From: Gnetum montanum
Taxonomy: Eukaryota; Streptophyta; Gnetopsida; Gnetales; Gnetaceae
Length of the DNA: 60,832 nt
NCBI GenBank assembly: GCA_015680685.1
Contig: MNCI01006953.1
Coordinates: 70,537-131,368 of the forward strand
Direction of reading: 5' to 3'
Shown here: positions 10,096 to 22,285 of the stretch, one piece after another
Position numbering within the stretch: the stretch's first letter is position 1
Layout of the letters: the number at the start of each line of letters is the position of its first letter
Notes under the pieces: generated by a model
What the model saw: only the letters and a program-made list of their open reading frames with translations
Told to the model about the DNA's origin: nothing
Databases searched by the model: none
Position numbers and translations under genes: made by a program

Positions 10096-12947
10096 ATGGC
10101 ACCTAAACAAAGGAACCCAAGGGACGAAGGACCATCACAACCAAGGGACAAGCACCCATACATGGGAAGGGGACGAGGTGTGCAACCACCAGAGCATGTG
10201 GAGGGCTCCCATGCAACTGGGCCCTTTTGCGAAAGACCTGACGTGGAATCTATTCATTAGATTCCTAAAGAGGAGATTCTTGGTGAGAAATCACTCAGGG
10301 AAGAGACTCCTAGGATAGCACTATGGCTTGAGGTCACTCTGACCCAAGCCTGCCTTGATGCTATCATGCCGTGCGAGATGTAGTGAATGGTCCTCCAAGA
10401 GATAAATTTTGGACCATTCCTTGAGAATGCGCTAGAAGATGTGAGGCTCCAACTGCAAAACTCTCCAATGTGGCTAATCATCACAACTAGTGGTGAGTGG
10501 TACTTAGGAGAAACTTATCTCTTCTAGTTGAATCAGCAACCAGGGTCTAGAGTAAGAATCAAAGACATTTATGTCTCTTACTCTTCGAAGAAATAGCATA
10601 AGCTTTGGGGTTGCCTGAAATTGGGGCAGATGTGGTAGAAATTCTAAAGCAGGACGATCTAGAGGTAAAGGTGCAATGGACCAAATGGTGCTATGGGGTA
10701 GAGTGCAAGGGATTTGGCTCCTTGACCATGACAGAGAGAGTATATTCGAAGATTGTGTCTTACCATTTAAACCCAACGGTAAGACCCAGCAAAATCACAG
10801 CCTTCTCCGCTTGTGCGTGTGCTGCCTTGAGTGGAAAATTTCCCATGAGTCTTCCACAGCTGCTATTTTTGGAGATTGAAAAGAGGTTCACTGAGAACGA
10901 GCGTGGAAGAAAAGCTCTCCCTTTTCCTACCTAATCCAAAAGTTATGCAAATGGACAGGGATAGCACGATACTCTAATGATATCATTTGGCGCATCCCAA
11001 TTACCTCGTGGCGAGAGATGATGAAAGATAAAATGCCTACCACCACACAGAAAGAGGAGGAGCAGCAACCACCTCCACCACCTACACAAAAAACGTAGCT
11101 GGGCTCGCAAAACATGGGAGAATACATCCGCAAGATCTGGAAAATGCCCTTGAGGCAGCAAGAGCAATCTAGCAGGACTGGTGGAGGAGAAGACCCTTCG
11201 GTCTATCGCCCTACCATGAGCCACCTGGAGCAAGTGGCTCAATCAGTCAGCTTTCTTGAAAGGGTAGGGTCGATATTCTCTGCCACCCGAGCATAAGTTC
11301 AAACTAGAATAGATCGAAGCATCTGAGATGTATCAACCTCAACCCAATAGTTATTCCCTAAAATCTGAAGGAATGTTGCTACCTTCTCAGTATGCTTGGA
11401 AGATGGTGAAGAGGCAACGATCCTGGTGATGTAGCACCAGGAACAGGAAGTTGCGGCTGAAGTGGTTGCTAATATAATTGCTATGGTTCTTAATGCATTG
11501 GTAGCACCTATACCAAACATTCATGGACTAAAAGATCTATAGATGTTTGCTAGAACTTCCTGTAGCAAGATTGATGCAGCCCAACATGAAGAGTTGTTGG
11601 ACCGACTGGTAGGAACCGGGCAACCTCTTCCAGATGTCTTTGACCTTCCGAAAAACATTACTACAACCCAGTCAGAGCTGCTCTTGGCAAGGGGCAAGAG
11701 CCTTGTTTTGGATGGACAACTAGAAGCTGCTCAAGTCGCTTGTCGACACTTGGCAATTGAGGTAGTCCAATTGAAAGCCCAGCTTGCCAATCCAACCATC
11801 CTCAACCACGAAATCGCCAAAGATGAAGATTTTCAATAGCTTCACCTTAAACTTTAGGTTATTGAGGATGTGTAAGAGACAACGATCCTCGAGAAGTCCA
11901 TGGTAGATGCCCGAGCATATCACTTAGAGAAGGACTTGGCAAAGGTTTGCCAGGAGAACGTTCAACTAACCATGAAAGTTCATCACCTACACAATGTTGG
12001 TGTAGAGAACGAACACATGAAAGACTTTATCCACCAATAGCAGGAGGAGCTAGCCAGGGTGAACACTGACATAAGAAGGTTGGATGATAAGAATCAAAAT
12101 CTGTCAATGGAGGAGGTTCGGGCATTGTGACAGAAGTTTGCAATTGAAATTTCCACTTGGAAGAACAAGGCCCTGAAATTTGAAAAAGTCAAAAATCATT
12201 ACAGGGACCAAATGGGATTACAGAAGGAGGTAAATGAGAAGCACATTCAAGTTGCTAAAGCTAAGATGAACCAAGCACTCCAGCAACTCCAAGAGGGAGG
12301 CGATGTATGGAACTCCATCTTTGATGGGTTGAACACCTATAATAAAGCAGAAATCTTCGTAAAGGAGCTACAAATTGAGGAGATGACAGAATACATGGAG
12401 TTGGCCAACCTTTGATATGCAAACTTGGCTATGCTCACAGCTGGGAGACTATGGTCAAAGTTAGAAAAGCAAGTGGCCACCTCATATTCCCTATACGAGG
12501 GAGAGTTCTAGGTGCACAAGATAACAAAACAAAGGCTGGTAACAGTAAACACAGAACTCAAGGTCCTCCACCCAAGCTTTGAAGGATAATGTATAGTCGT
12601 GGAGGACCTGGCCCGAAGAATGAATGACTACTAGTAGCTGTAGGCATCAATTTGAGCATTTGACATCGAACACAAGCAGTTCGCAGCCTAGGTTGTCAAC
12701 TTAGAGGAACTCCTTCCAGTGCTGCCCTACCCTTGGGAGGTTCCAGTTCCAGCACATATTGGAGAAGCTGGCTGGACCATGAATGATCCCAGAAGCAAAG
12801 AAGAAAAAATGAGGGCTCTCTTGGAGGCTTTTCGGCTACCTCCAAAAGTTGTAGCTACTGCGAGGCTACTGACATCCATGTCGCCACCAACACATGGGCT
12901 AGAGGCTGGAGAAGGTTTGTTAGAACCACCAGCCCTAGGGATAGTGT
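10096..12947 (+). pseudogene. Athila-1 ORF3: env-position protein, transposon-protein-like N half with coiled-coil C half
   Basis: Begins at ATG 10096 (MAPKQRNPRDEG) after a 2-kb spacer, the position of the env-like ORF of Athila elements. The frame shifts twice (near 10600 and about 11000) and has many stops, but about 950 codons of one protein can be followed. The part at 10605-10934 (YHLNPTVRPSKI, then SLPQLLFLEIEK, ending KALPFP) resembles the putative plant transposon protein domain found in Athila elements. From 11543 on it is Leu/Glu/Lys/Gln rich with heptad-like spacing (LVLDGQLEAAQVACRHLAIE; KEVNEKHIQVAKAKMNQAL), suggesting a long coiled coil, and ends in a Pro-rich tail. I see no signal peptide or C-terminal membrane segment, so an envelope role is not supported by sequence. 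Confidence 0.72.
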
Positions 12948-13174
12948 GATCCTCTCCAGCAATTTTGTGCATCATCCTACATAGCAGAGGCTCCAGGACC
13001 AGCAATGTATTCAATTTTTTCTCTGAACACCACCATTTTTGTAATTTTTCCTCCTTTGTAACTCAGGAACTTGGTCAATTCATGTTGTTTCATGTGTGTG
13101 TTTAAGTTATGTGTGTTGTAAATAAGAATCCATACCTTCCAAATTGTAAAGTAACTTGAGGATGAGTTTTTGCT

Positions 13175-13188
13175 CAATCGTGGGGGTA
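13175..13188 (+). other. Polypurine tract of Athila-1
   Basis: caatcgtgggggta abuts the 3' LTR, the usual plus-strand priming site. A similar gttgtgggggtaatg at about 9900 lies before ORF3, not beside an LTR. Confidence 0.75.
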
Positions 13189-14087
13189 TGATGAAGTGTC
13201 ATTTAGTCAATGTGTCGACTGGGCCGCATATACAAGACCACGTCGATGTGGGCCCATCGACGTAGCCTCCCTATGTCGACGTGGCCCCATTTACGCAGCC
13301 ACCTATCCCGACCTATAAATAAGAGGGCCTTCTGCCTCATTTAAGAATCTTTTGAGTAGTTGTAGTGAAGCTCTTGCAGTTTGTTCCCACATGAGATAGA
13401 ATATTTTCCAAGTGCCCACAGCAGGTGTAAGAAAAGTGATCAGCTCTTTATTTGAACATTGATGTATCTGAGCCCATTGGCATGATGGTAATAAAGACGA
13501 ACTATTCAAGCATTCCTTGCAGCATTGGGACTTAGTTATTTTATGCATTCAATAGTTTAATATGTTTATGCTTTATTAGTTACTTGTTAATTACTTATGT
13601 TTTTGTTATTATAATTTTCATCGCTATTGTTCATTCATAGTTCTTAAAGGCCATAAGTACGACCATCTCGAATGTATACCAAACACTTGGTAAGCCTAGT
13701 GACGCTTAACGTTTGGTAACCCAGAAGTATTAGGAGATGCTTAGAACATGCTCGGAAGATGGGACTAGATACTTATGTTAGGAGTAGTTAAGATTTCGAT
13801 TAAGATAATTTTAGATTAATTAATATTCTAGCCTTACTTTCCAAGATAATTAGCTATGGAAAAGATAATTAAAAATATATAAAAATCATTAGCCTTAGTC
13901 TCACTTAACCATCGTAAACAGAACCTCACAAGTGAGATTAGGATGAAAACAACCATTCTACCCCAAGGTTTCACTGGTTAGAAGTTTGGTGTATGTTAAG
14001 TGCTTACAGTCTACGGATTTCGACTGAGTCATGCATGAACACTTGTGATTCATATGGTTGGGCATAGGGATACCTAGCTGCTCATCA
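13189..14087 (+). repeat. 3' LTR of Athila-1
   Basis: Matches 805-1703 over the full 899 bp, starting TGATGAAG and ending TCATCA. The TATA box is at 13314-13321. Differences from the 5' LTR are mostly transitions, densest in the first 350 bp. Confidence 0.93.
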
Positions 14088-14092
14088 CTTAC
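14088..14092. repeat. Right target-site duplication of Athila-1 (CTTAC)
   Basis: Pairs with cttat at 800-804. Beyond it element Y continues as the tail downstream of its integrase. Confidence 0.75.
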
Positions 14093-14159
14093 CTTGTTGA
14101 AGTGATGTGTGATGCTACATGCTAGGCATAGTACAACTTCAAGTGTGAATGATTCACTG

Positions 14160-15300
14160 GATTGGAAAACTCATTTACATCTTGATTAGCAAGCTTAAAT
14201 GCTCCATTTTTGTAAGCCTTAGTAACCAAGAAAGGCCCTTCCCAATTGGCTAAGAATTTATTTACTAGTTCGTGAATGGCCTTGAGGACTAGGTCCTCTT
14301 TCTTGATTGGGAATTGATGTTGGTTGTGATGGTGCTTTTTTTGTTGCTTTTCTTGATATCATTCAATGTGATTAAGCATCTACATGCACTTCTCCTCTAT
14401 TGAGTCACAGTCTATGGTTCTCAACTTGTTATTTTGAGCTTCATTAATGAAGTTCAAGAGGATCACTCGGAGTGATGGAACTTGCAATTCAAGTGGAAAA
14501 ATTTCTTTAGATTCATAAAAAGGTTGTAAGGCATCTTACTTTTTGCCATTCAACATGTTGTGTGGTAGGCCTAGAGTACATAGACTAATTACTTATACCA
14601 TTGTCATTTGTTGTTTCTTAGCATTTTCTTCAAAAGGTTGACGATGACTTTGTTAGTGGCATTCACTTGGTCATTTTCCTAAGGGTAGTATGATGATGAA
14701 AAGGAGTGTTTGATGCCAAAAGACTCACAAAAGGCTTTAGTGTTGGCATTACTAAATTTTGGCCCGTTGTCTATTACTATGGTCATGGGTAAGCCAAGAC
14801 GGGTCACTATGTTATCTAACATGAATTTGCAAACTTGTTGCGATGTCATATTCCTAAGGGAAATAGCCTCAACCCATTTGGTAAAATACTTAGTTGTGGT
14901 TATTATGAAGCTATGCTCTGAGGAGGACTTAAGTGTTATGGGTATAATGATGTCCAAGACCCAACATTGGAATGGCCATGTGATTTGTGTTGTGTGCAAT
15001 TTAGTTGATGGCATGTGCATTAGGTTGCAATGCCATTGACAAATGTTGCATATTTTAAACTTCAAGACACAATTTTGCTCCATGTAAGGCCAATAATAGC
15101 CTAGCCATCTGATTTTCACTACCATTTCCCTAGGTGCTATGTGGCCTTTACATAGTCCCTCATGGACTTGTTCAACAATTGTTTTTGCTTCACTATTACT
15201 TACATAGGTTAGCAGTATGCCATTATAGGATTAGTAACATAACATGTTATCACCCACGATGACTTACTATGGTGAACATTTGCACACTGTGTCCTTTTGG
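14160..15300 (-). pseudogene. Element Y integrase
   Basis: Read on the minus strand, the zinc-site half (CNICQWH) is at about 15040, followed by a core with WVLDIIIPIT (first Asp position), VIDNGPKFSNANTK (second Asp, about 14760) and SYYP near 14690. The C-terminal NWEGP-type motif is at 14231-14251, then the frame ends. It is homologous over its length to the X integrase at 27700-28846. In Tat elements integrase lies last in pol, directly before the repeat-rich 3' region, as here. Several stops and at least one shift disrupt it. Confidence 0.85.
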
Positions 15301-15429
15301 GTAGTAGTTAAATGTTGCAAAGGCTCACCCTATAGAAAGGATGCCTTGATTTCATCATACCACTCTCTTATGTGGGTTGTTCTTATTATGGCTATAGATG
15401 CAATGTTGATGATTTGTGTGATAGGCATA

Positions 15430-16350
15430 GTACAATATGCCACCTAGTTGGGAAATGCATGGAACATGTCAAGTGTGATGCTTAGGGCGAATGTTGCTAG
15501 TGTGTTGGCTATGGAATTTTCATCCTAGGGAATATGATGGACATTGATTGTTGTAAAGTGTTGATGTAAGAGTTTTGCTAGGTCATAGTAAGGCTGTAAA
15601 TGTTGGGCCTTGAAAGTGTAAAACTCTATTACCTAGTTTATCACTAATTATGAGTCACCTTGGATTGCTATGTGTTAGACTTCTAGGTCATGTGCTACAA
15701 GATACCTTGGAGGAGACCTTCATACTCCACTAGATTATTAGTGTAAGGAAATCTAAAAAGATATGTGAAGGGTCAGATCTCCACAAAGGAAAACATGATA
15801 ATGTAGTAGTGCTATGTCCTTGGGAGGTTGAAGCTTCATCAAAATGCAAGAGTGCACAATTGTCAGGCACTTGGCTAATGCTACTAATGTGCTCATTTTG
15901 GAATTCTAGGTCTATGGTTTCTTAATCATTTACGAGTGAGGCTATGAGTTCTAGAACTATAGACTGACATTTTTTTAAGGCTTGTATAATGTAGTGTAGG
16001 TCAAACTTTGTTTATATTACTTTCCATCGTGCAATGCAACTACTTTCATAGGTATTTGCTGTTATTGCTCAAAGAACATTGTTTTTGCAAATGATGTTGA
16101 CTTGATTGTAGAAAAGGTAATGTCTCCAATTCTTTAGTGAGAAGACTAAGGTGAGGCAATGCTATTTCACTTTTTTGTAATTCGCTTCATGGACTACTAA
16201 TGCATAGCTTAGGTAGTAAACTAGAACCTCTATGTCATCATCTTTCTTTTGACAAAGTAAAGAAGTGACAGATGTATCAAAAGTAGGAAGGTAGATATAA
16301 AAATGTTTATCTCCTTACAGAGGGTGAAGCATACAAAGTTGTGCCAAATC
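15430..16350 (-). pseudogene. Element Y dual RNase H (retroviral-type then archaeal-type)
   Basis: The first domain (about 16350-15990) has HFYIYLPTFDTSVTSLL and SLKNWRHYLFYNQV, the connection and RNase H of gypsy pol. A second domain (about 15900-15450) has LHFDEASTSQGHS and NNLVEYEGLLQG, the Asp and Glu sites of the extra archaeal-type RNase H that defines the Tat clade. The usual FDGAS box reads FDEAS here. Stops are frequent. Confidence 0.75.
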
Positions 16351-17022
16351 TTACTTAATATTGTTAAATGCTTTTTGGAATTGATTCATCAACTTGAAGT
16401 GGGCTTCTTTGTTGAGAAGATGTTGCATTGGCTATGACTTGTTGGTTAACCAAGAAATAAACCTATGTATGAAATATAGTTTACCTTACAACCCTCATAG
16501 CTTCTTATGGTTGGATAGAGATGCTATGTTGGTTATGGCCTTAACCTTGTCAAGGTCTACTCTTATTCCTACTTCAGATACTACAAAACTAAGCATCTAG
16601 TCCATTGTAACATCAAAAATACAATTCTTGGGATTTAACCTAAGATCATGTTTTAAGTAATGTTTAAGCACTAAGTCTAGATCATTTGCATAATTGTGAG
16701 CCACTTTGGACTTAACAATGATGTAATCAATGTAGTTTTTGAGCAAGCTTATCATGTAATCACTAAAGATATATGTCATTACTGGTTGATATGCTACTCC
16801 TATTTTCTTAAGTCCAAAAGACATCTTGATATAGAAAAACGTACTCTAGGGGATCATAAAGGTTGTGCTGAGTTGATGCTAAGGGTAGATCCTAATCTAT
16901 TTGTAACCTGACAACCCATCTATGAAGGATAACAAGGCATGCCTAGCTATGATACCAATCAGTTGATCAATACTAGGCAACGAGAAGTCATCTTTGATTG
17001 TCACCTTGTTTAGGTCTCAAAA
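16350..17022 (-). pseudogene. Element Y reverse transcriptase (C-terminal part; N-terminus in gap)
   Basis: On the minus strand, TVTIKDDFSLPSIDQLI runs out of the N gap, followed by FIDGLSGY, KMSFGLKKIG and YIDYIIVKSK. The last motif is the YXDD box; its second catalytic Asp is Tyr in this copy. It then runs into NPKNCIFDV and the thumb. It matches RT of X closely. The fingers part is missing into the N run. Confidence 0.85.
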
Positions 17023-17463
17023 NNNNNNNNNNNNNNNNNNNNNNNNNNNNNNNNNNNNNNNNNNNNNNNNNNNNNNNNNNNNNNNNNNNNNNNNNNNNNN
17101 NNNNNNNNNNNNNNNNNNNNNNNNNNNNNNNNNNNNNNNNNNNNNNNNNNNNNNNNNNNNNNNNNNNNNNNNNNNNNNNNNNNNNNNNNNNNNNNNNNNN
17201 NNNNNNNNNNNNNNNNNNNNNNNNNNNNNNNNNNNNNNNNNNNNNNNNNNNNNNNNNNNNNNNNNNNNNNNNNNNNNNNNNNNNNNNNNNNNNNNNNNNN
17301 NNNNNNNNNNNNNNNNNNNNNNNNNNNNNNNNNNNNNNNNNNNNNNNNNNNNNNNNNNNNNNNNNNNNNNNNNNNNNNNNNNNNNNNNNNNNNNNNNNNN
17401 NNNNNNNNNNNNNNNNNNNNNNNNNNNNNNNNNNNNNNNNNNNNNNNNNNNNNNNNNNNNNNN
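17023..17463. other. Assembly gap (441 N)
   Basis: By comparison with X, the missing sequence should hold the N-terminal part of Y's RT, the spacer with the module-boundary repeat and the promoter side of the antisense gene. In X that interval is clearly longer than 441 bp, so the N run probably understates the missing length. Single ambiguous bases also occur at 50265 and 50890. Confidence 0.9.
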
Positions 17464-17594
17464 GCATAGTCCTAGGTTTGTGGGGCATTAAATGATCCTA
17501 GGAGGGTATATAGGTGCATTTTTACCATGAGTAAGTTATTATGTTTTTGATTTTGACCATGACATCCAGAGCATAGTCTTGCTATTGCTATTGT

Positions 17595-20500
17595 GTGTTT
17601 CCAATGAAGAAAGTAATTGGAAAAATGATGCACTGGAGTAGATGCCTACACCTAGGATTGGTAAATGTTTCCAAGGGGAAGAAAGCACTAGATTATCTAT
17701 CATAGGTGTGCATGGATGGTGTCTATCATAGGGCCATGGATGGTTTGGTAGGCAATATAGGCATGTGAATGCAGCGATGTGATAGACATAGCACATAGTA
17801 GGGCATAAGCGTAGCACCTAGCAGGGCATAAGCATAGCACCTAGCATCGTGGTAGGGAGCAATATGTAGAGGGTAGTGGGGCAGCATCACACGACATGTG
17901 GAAACTATGCTCTCCACTAGCTTGACCAAGTGTTTAACAAAATTTTCACCTCACCAAGTGTTAGTCAAAATGTGTCTACCTAGAAAGTTCATTTTTTGGG
18001 ACTACACTCTCTAGAGAGTGTATTTGGAAGTTAGAAAAAATTGTAGTTTGGGACTAAGATCTCCACGGAGGTAATCCAAAGCTAAAAAATTTTTGTAGTT
18101 TTCTAGACTACACTCTTCACTAAGGTAGACCAGAGTAAGAAAAAAATTTGCAATTTCAGGACTATGCTCTCCACTAAGGTAGTTTGAAGTTAGACATATT
18201 TTACCAAAATTTCATAAAATATGCATAATGCTAAACCTATGAAACGTGATGCTATGCCTATGCAAATGTGTTGTATCCTAGTGAGTACTAGGCACATCAA
18301 ATGGATTAGTTAATGTCCTATACCTGCGGGGGCCCATAGGGCATTGCCAAAATTAAGAATTTTTTGTTAATGTGTGTTATATTGTATTAAATTTGCTATA
18401 TTACTTTAATAATTTAATGAAAAATTTTGCATCTAAATATGTATACTAATGCTTTATTTGTTGCCTGGTGGATGTAGGGTGCTACTGAAGCTTATCTTAA
18501 TTACCATGGAGCTCATGGGCATCCTATGCTATATGAGCAAGACTATTCCCAACACACCTATGCCAAATGTGTAGGTGGGTCATTAAGTGGTGTGGTTTTG
18601 ACCAAGGGGTTGTGAGTTCTTGGAGTATCTATTATAGTAGTTTAGTGTGATCATGTGCTCACAGTTAGTGATGGAAGCTACTAGCACCATCATGGAGATG
18701 TTGCTTTTTGGGGTTAACTGGGACATCCTAAGATTCATCTTAGATGATCCTACTACTAGCAGTGATGGAGTAGGTAGTTTGAGCATGGAAGCTATCCAAG
18801 ATATGGCACATGATAGGGTCTGGTTTCTACAACAAGTGTAACACACTTTTTATTACACTGCATGTGCATAGCGTATTCCAAAACCCATCTAGAATTGTCT
18901 ACTACTTTGGAGGGTAAGTGCTTTGATGATTCTCATAGTGTGTTTTTGCTATTTTCTCATGTCACATTACTAATGCCTCATGATTAATGCAAAGTTTAGA
19001 GTTAACAAGGAGGGCCTACATGATGAGGTGGATGCTCTAGCCTTGACCTGCACTACCTTGGAGGCGTTCTCATCCAGCCTAAATGTTTGGGCAACTATGA
19101 TTGAGCTGGTGGGGTCCAACCTAGATGCTTACCCTATTCAATACTTGAAGGCATATGAGTGGTGCAGGATACATGGCTAGTTGGATAAGAAGTTGGTCAC
19201 CGATAAGCTTAACATCAAGAAGATGCTTGTAGTGCCACCTCCATCTCACATCCCATCTATCCCACAGTGTCTATTATTTTGGCTTATGTGGTTACTTGTG
19301 CATGCTTATTAGTTTTCCTTTGTATGATGCTAACATTATTTTACCTTTGTTTTAGTAATGATTACCTCAGATGAGGTGATAGTGATCACCATAGGCCACA
19401 CAGAGACCACCCTCATCATGAAGTATGGGGATGAAAAAGGTGCACAACACTGGCTATGCTATAAAGCTCAAAATGCATTGATAGCTCAGCTCATGTATGT
19501 AAGGTTGATGGGCCTATTTTTAATGCTTAACCTAAGTATCTCAGTGGTTGAAATGACCACCATCATTGACTCCTTTAGTAGTGAAGTAAGATAGTTTATC
19601 ACCTAAGTGCACAGTGTGATGGTAGTGCTTGATCTTAGTGAGGCATTCTTTGCCAACCTCTTTAGACTGTCCATTGATGGCTTGACAATTCTTGATAAGG
19701 ATAGCATGGAGGTAGACTATAGAGAAAAGATCAAGGACTAGTTTGAGGCCACCTGATCTCACAAGGGCACATTGATTAAGAATGTGTATATGCCTGAGGT
19801 GAGAGAGGACTACCCTCTATTTCATGCTGATGCCTTTTCCAAGTTGCTCTCCCAAGGAAAAATCCTTGGGGTGGAACAAGCACAAATTATGAAGGAGGTA
19901 CTAATACAAGGGATAAGGTTCAACTAGGCTACATATATAGTGACTAGCCTACATGTAGAGATCTCTAGGTTGTAGTTTAACCTCTAGGTGAGGTCCCACA
20001 TCCACTTCACATTCTTCATAACATACCTGTGAGGTTCACGAAGTGCTTGGTTGTTCAAGATGGTGGACGATGGGTTGTGTAAGACCATTAGTAGTTATCC
20101 AAGCCATGGATTAAGCACATGTTCATAACTACATGCATACATGACCCCCCAAAGGGGGATTGATGAGTCATTATCTATAATGACTAAGGGTCCCATGGGG
20201 CAGTCACATTACTCATGTGATAGTGTAGGTGAGGGTCCACCAATTGGCATTGGGAATGTGACTAAGGAAAATATCTATATTGAAAAGATGGTGGGATTGT
20301 CTAAGGAAAAGATCAAGAGGTTAAGGAGTAAGAGGATCTATATTAAGCTTCAAAGGTTGCATGTAGAGGTTGCAGGTTAGTATGTGTAACTCATTAGATG
20401 CATATATTATATTAATGTATGTTTATATTTTTATATTTTTATTTTATGTTATGCTATTAACTAGCTAATAACATGAAAATGTGTATTGATGTGCTATGTA

Positions 20501-22069
20501 TGGATATGCATTAACCATAGAGATAGGAGAGAGGGCTCCTAGAGTAGCAGCTGAGGTGGTAGTAGAAGAAGCACCTTCTCAAGTTGAGAGAGGTGGGGGG
20601 GTTGGGTGGCAGGTGCTCATGAAGTAGTAGAGACCCTTAAAAAATTGGAGGAAGGGGGGTTGCTCCATCCTGATGGGGGTGATTTTGATAGCTTGTTTGA
20701 TGGTGTGTAACTAGGTGAGCCCCCTTTAGTCATGCTTGAGGGCTTACTAGGTAACTATCTCGGATTGTCATCTGTCCTTAGTTGTTTTCTCTAGCATCTT
20801 TAGCTATTTGGTTATATGCTAATTGCATCATTGTGTTACAGTATCAAATGTCCTTGCTAGTGGTCCCACATCTACCTACCACATGTAGATATGGGTAGAC
20901 ATGCTTGATAAATTCACCTTCATGGAAGGCATCATTGAGGACATGGTGGACCACTTGCAATAGATGAATCCTAAGCTCGATATGTGTGCGATGTTGCTTT
21001 GCTTTATGTTACCTCACATGATTAGTTCTTAGCTAATATTGATCAATTATTAAATTCCTACGAGTCCTAGGCTATGGTGGAATCTGAGTAAGGTGGCCAA
21101 GGTGAATGCTCTCCTTGACCTCCCTCCTAAAGTTGATCATGTGTCTCATCACATGTATGAGATATTAAACAAGTGCACACTTTACTATGTGAAGGTATTA
21201 TGGATCTCTAGGCACTCAAATGAGCACCTGTGGAAACATGTGCATGAGCTATAAGAGAGGATGGCTAGCCCACATACAAAGATCAAAAATGTTCAATCTA
21301 GATATGACTTCTTGGTGGCTAGATTGCAGGAAGATAGCACCTCGCGTACCTTTGAGATCAAGTATGCTCGATATTGGATAGCTCTCAGAGGTAAGAATGA
21401 GCTCACATGGGAGTTGATCAAGCAATGGCTATAGATGAACTTGCTCACCCAAAAGAACCAAGATTGGAAGAACTATAACATGAAAGTCTACCAGTGGGGG
21501 AAACTGTAGAAGAACCACAAGCACTAGTACAAGCAAGATCATGATGTGTACCTATTATGGTATAAGGAGGAGTCTCCCAAACATCATTACCTCAAGAAGA
21601 TTTTTTTAAGATGATTAGTGGGAGGTAGGCATACAAGTTGTTCATGAAGCACACAGTGGTAAGTGGCTCTCCTAAGAGGTAGATCATCATCCCTTTTGGA
21701 GATGCTTCTTTTGCTACCTTTTCGATGGATGTGCCTACATGGACTATCATGAATAGAGGCAAGACCCTTGTAGGAATTGACTTTGGCCAAGAGGATTGGA
21801 CAAAAATTTTTGAGATCGAGATCCTCCAATGCATGGAGGCTAGCCTTGGAAAGTTACCTCCAAAACGCATCGATGCAGGACCTTCTCAAGTTAGTTTTTT
21901 TTTCTTATTTCTTTTTTTCTTGTTTTGGATTAGCTTGTGTAGTGCATATTTTCTTACAAGTTACACATTTTTGTTGTGGTTGTGATGGTACGTACTTGGT
22001 CATGTTGCAGGCTCCAATGACGTAGTGGAGAAAGAAGAACCTCCACCCCCATCTAGCACCACTAGTTAA
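17595..22069 (+). pseudogene. Antisense multi-exon gene of element Y (homologue of the X gene)
   Basis: Runs opposite to Y's gag-pol. Exons inferred by matching X and by splice-like borders: 1 about 17595-17664 (tentative; EES and MPTPRIG), 2 about 18478-18905, 3 about 18990-19275, 4 19356-20375, 5 20521-20750, 6 20842-20979, 7 about 21071-21889, 8 22011-22069. Exon 4 shares MITSDEVIVITIG then MKYGDE with X (AISSDEVTITIG, MKYGEV), is 1020 nt against 1026 nt, and enters in the same phase. Exon 7 shares TLVGIDFGQEDW with TLASIDLGLKEEW; exon 8 ends Pro/Ser-rich in both. The donor after exon 6 reads atatgtg where X has gtatgtg. There are numerous stops. No known family is recognised; function is unknown. 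Confidence 0.72.
17665..18477 (+). repeat. Motif-rich first intron of the Y antisense gene
   Basis: Contains four diverged copies of (g)actacactctcc / actatgctctccactaaggtag (about 18000-18190), the same motif found throughout Y's own LTR (51780-52560) and leader (50330-50400). The first part (17700-17880) has short repeats of agcacctagcagggcataag type. It has no coding potential. Confidence 0.6.
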
Positions 22070-22285
22070 GCATGACTAGCTGTACCCCTAGTGCTGGGCA
22101 TTTTTGCTATGTTTTTGCCACATGATGTTGTTCATGCTATGTACTGATGTTCATATGACATCTAATGAATGCATTTTCTATATGTAATGTGTAATGTGTA
22201 AACTTTCTTTTTTTATAGTTATTTGCTATGTGCTTGTTATGCTTATAATGCTATGAATTAATGCGCTAAGTTAGGATAATATGAT

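Larger units (their letters stand above)
805..14087 (+). mobile_element. Athila-1: full-length Athila-like Ty3/gypsy element with extra 3' ORF
   Basis: A 13,283-bp element with two 899-bp LTRs that begin TGATGA and end TCATCA, a PBS one base after the 5' LTR, a G-rich polypurine tract abutting the 3' LTR and a 5-bp target-site duplication. The order is gag, protease, RT, RNase H, integrase, a long spacer and a further ORF before the 3' LTR, which is the Athila layout (Ty3/gypsy with an env-like or ORF3 region). The tRNA-Asp PBS is also typical of Athila. All frames carry stops and frameshifts and several catalytic residues are lost, so it is non-autonomous. LTR divergence by eye is about 8 percent. 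Confidence 0.92.

Noticed and set aside
10096-12947. Host gene between two LTRs
   Set aside because: The position, the spacer and PPT context and the transposon-protein-like block fit Athila ORF3; there are no host exons.
16988-17495. Open frames of about 165 codons crossing the N run
   Set aside because: They consist of undefined bases.
17464-18340. Possible 3' LTR of element Y
   Set aside because: It shares short motifs with Y's LTR, but no full-length match is visible, and by order it lies between the antisense gene and RT, matching intron 1 of X. The repeats after integrase (60-804) are the true 3' side.
18478-22069. Plus-strand gene as a separate nested plus-strand element
   Set aside because: It has no LTRs or target-site duplication of its own and sits at the same site in two diverged elements, so it is part of the element.
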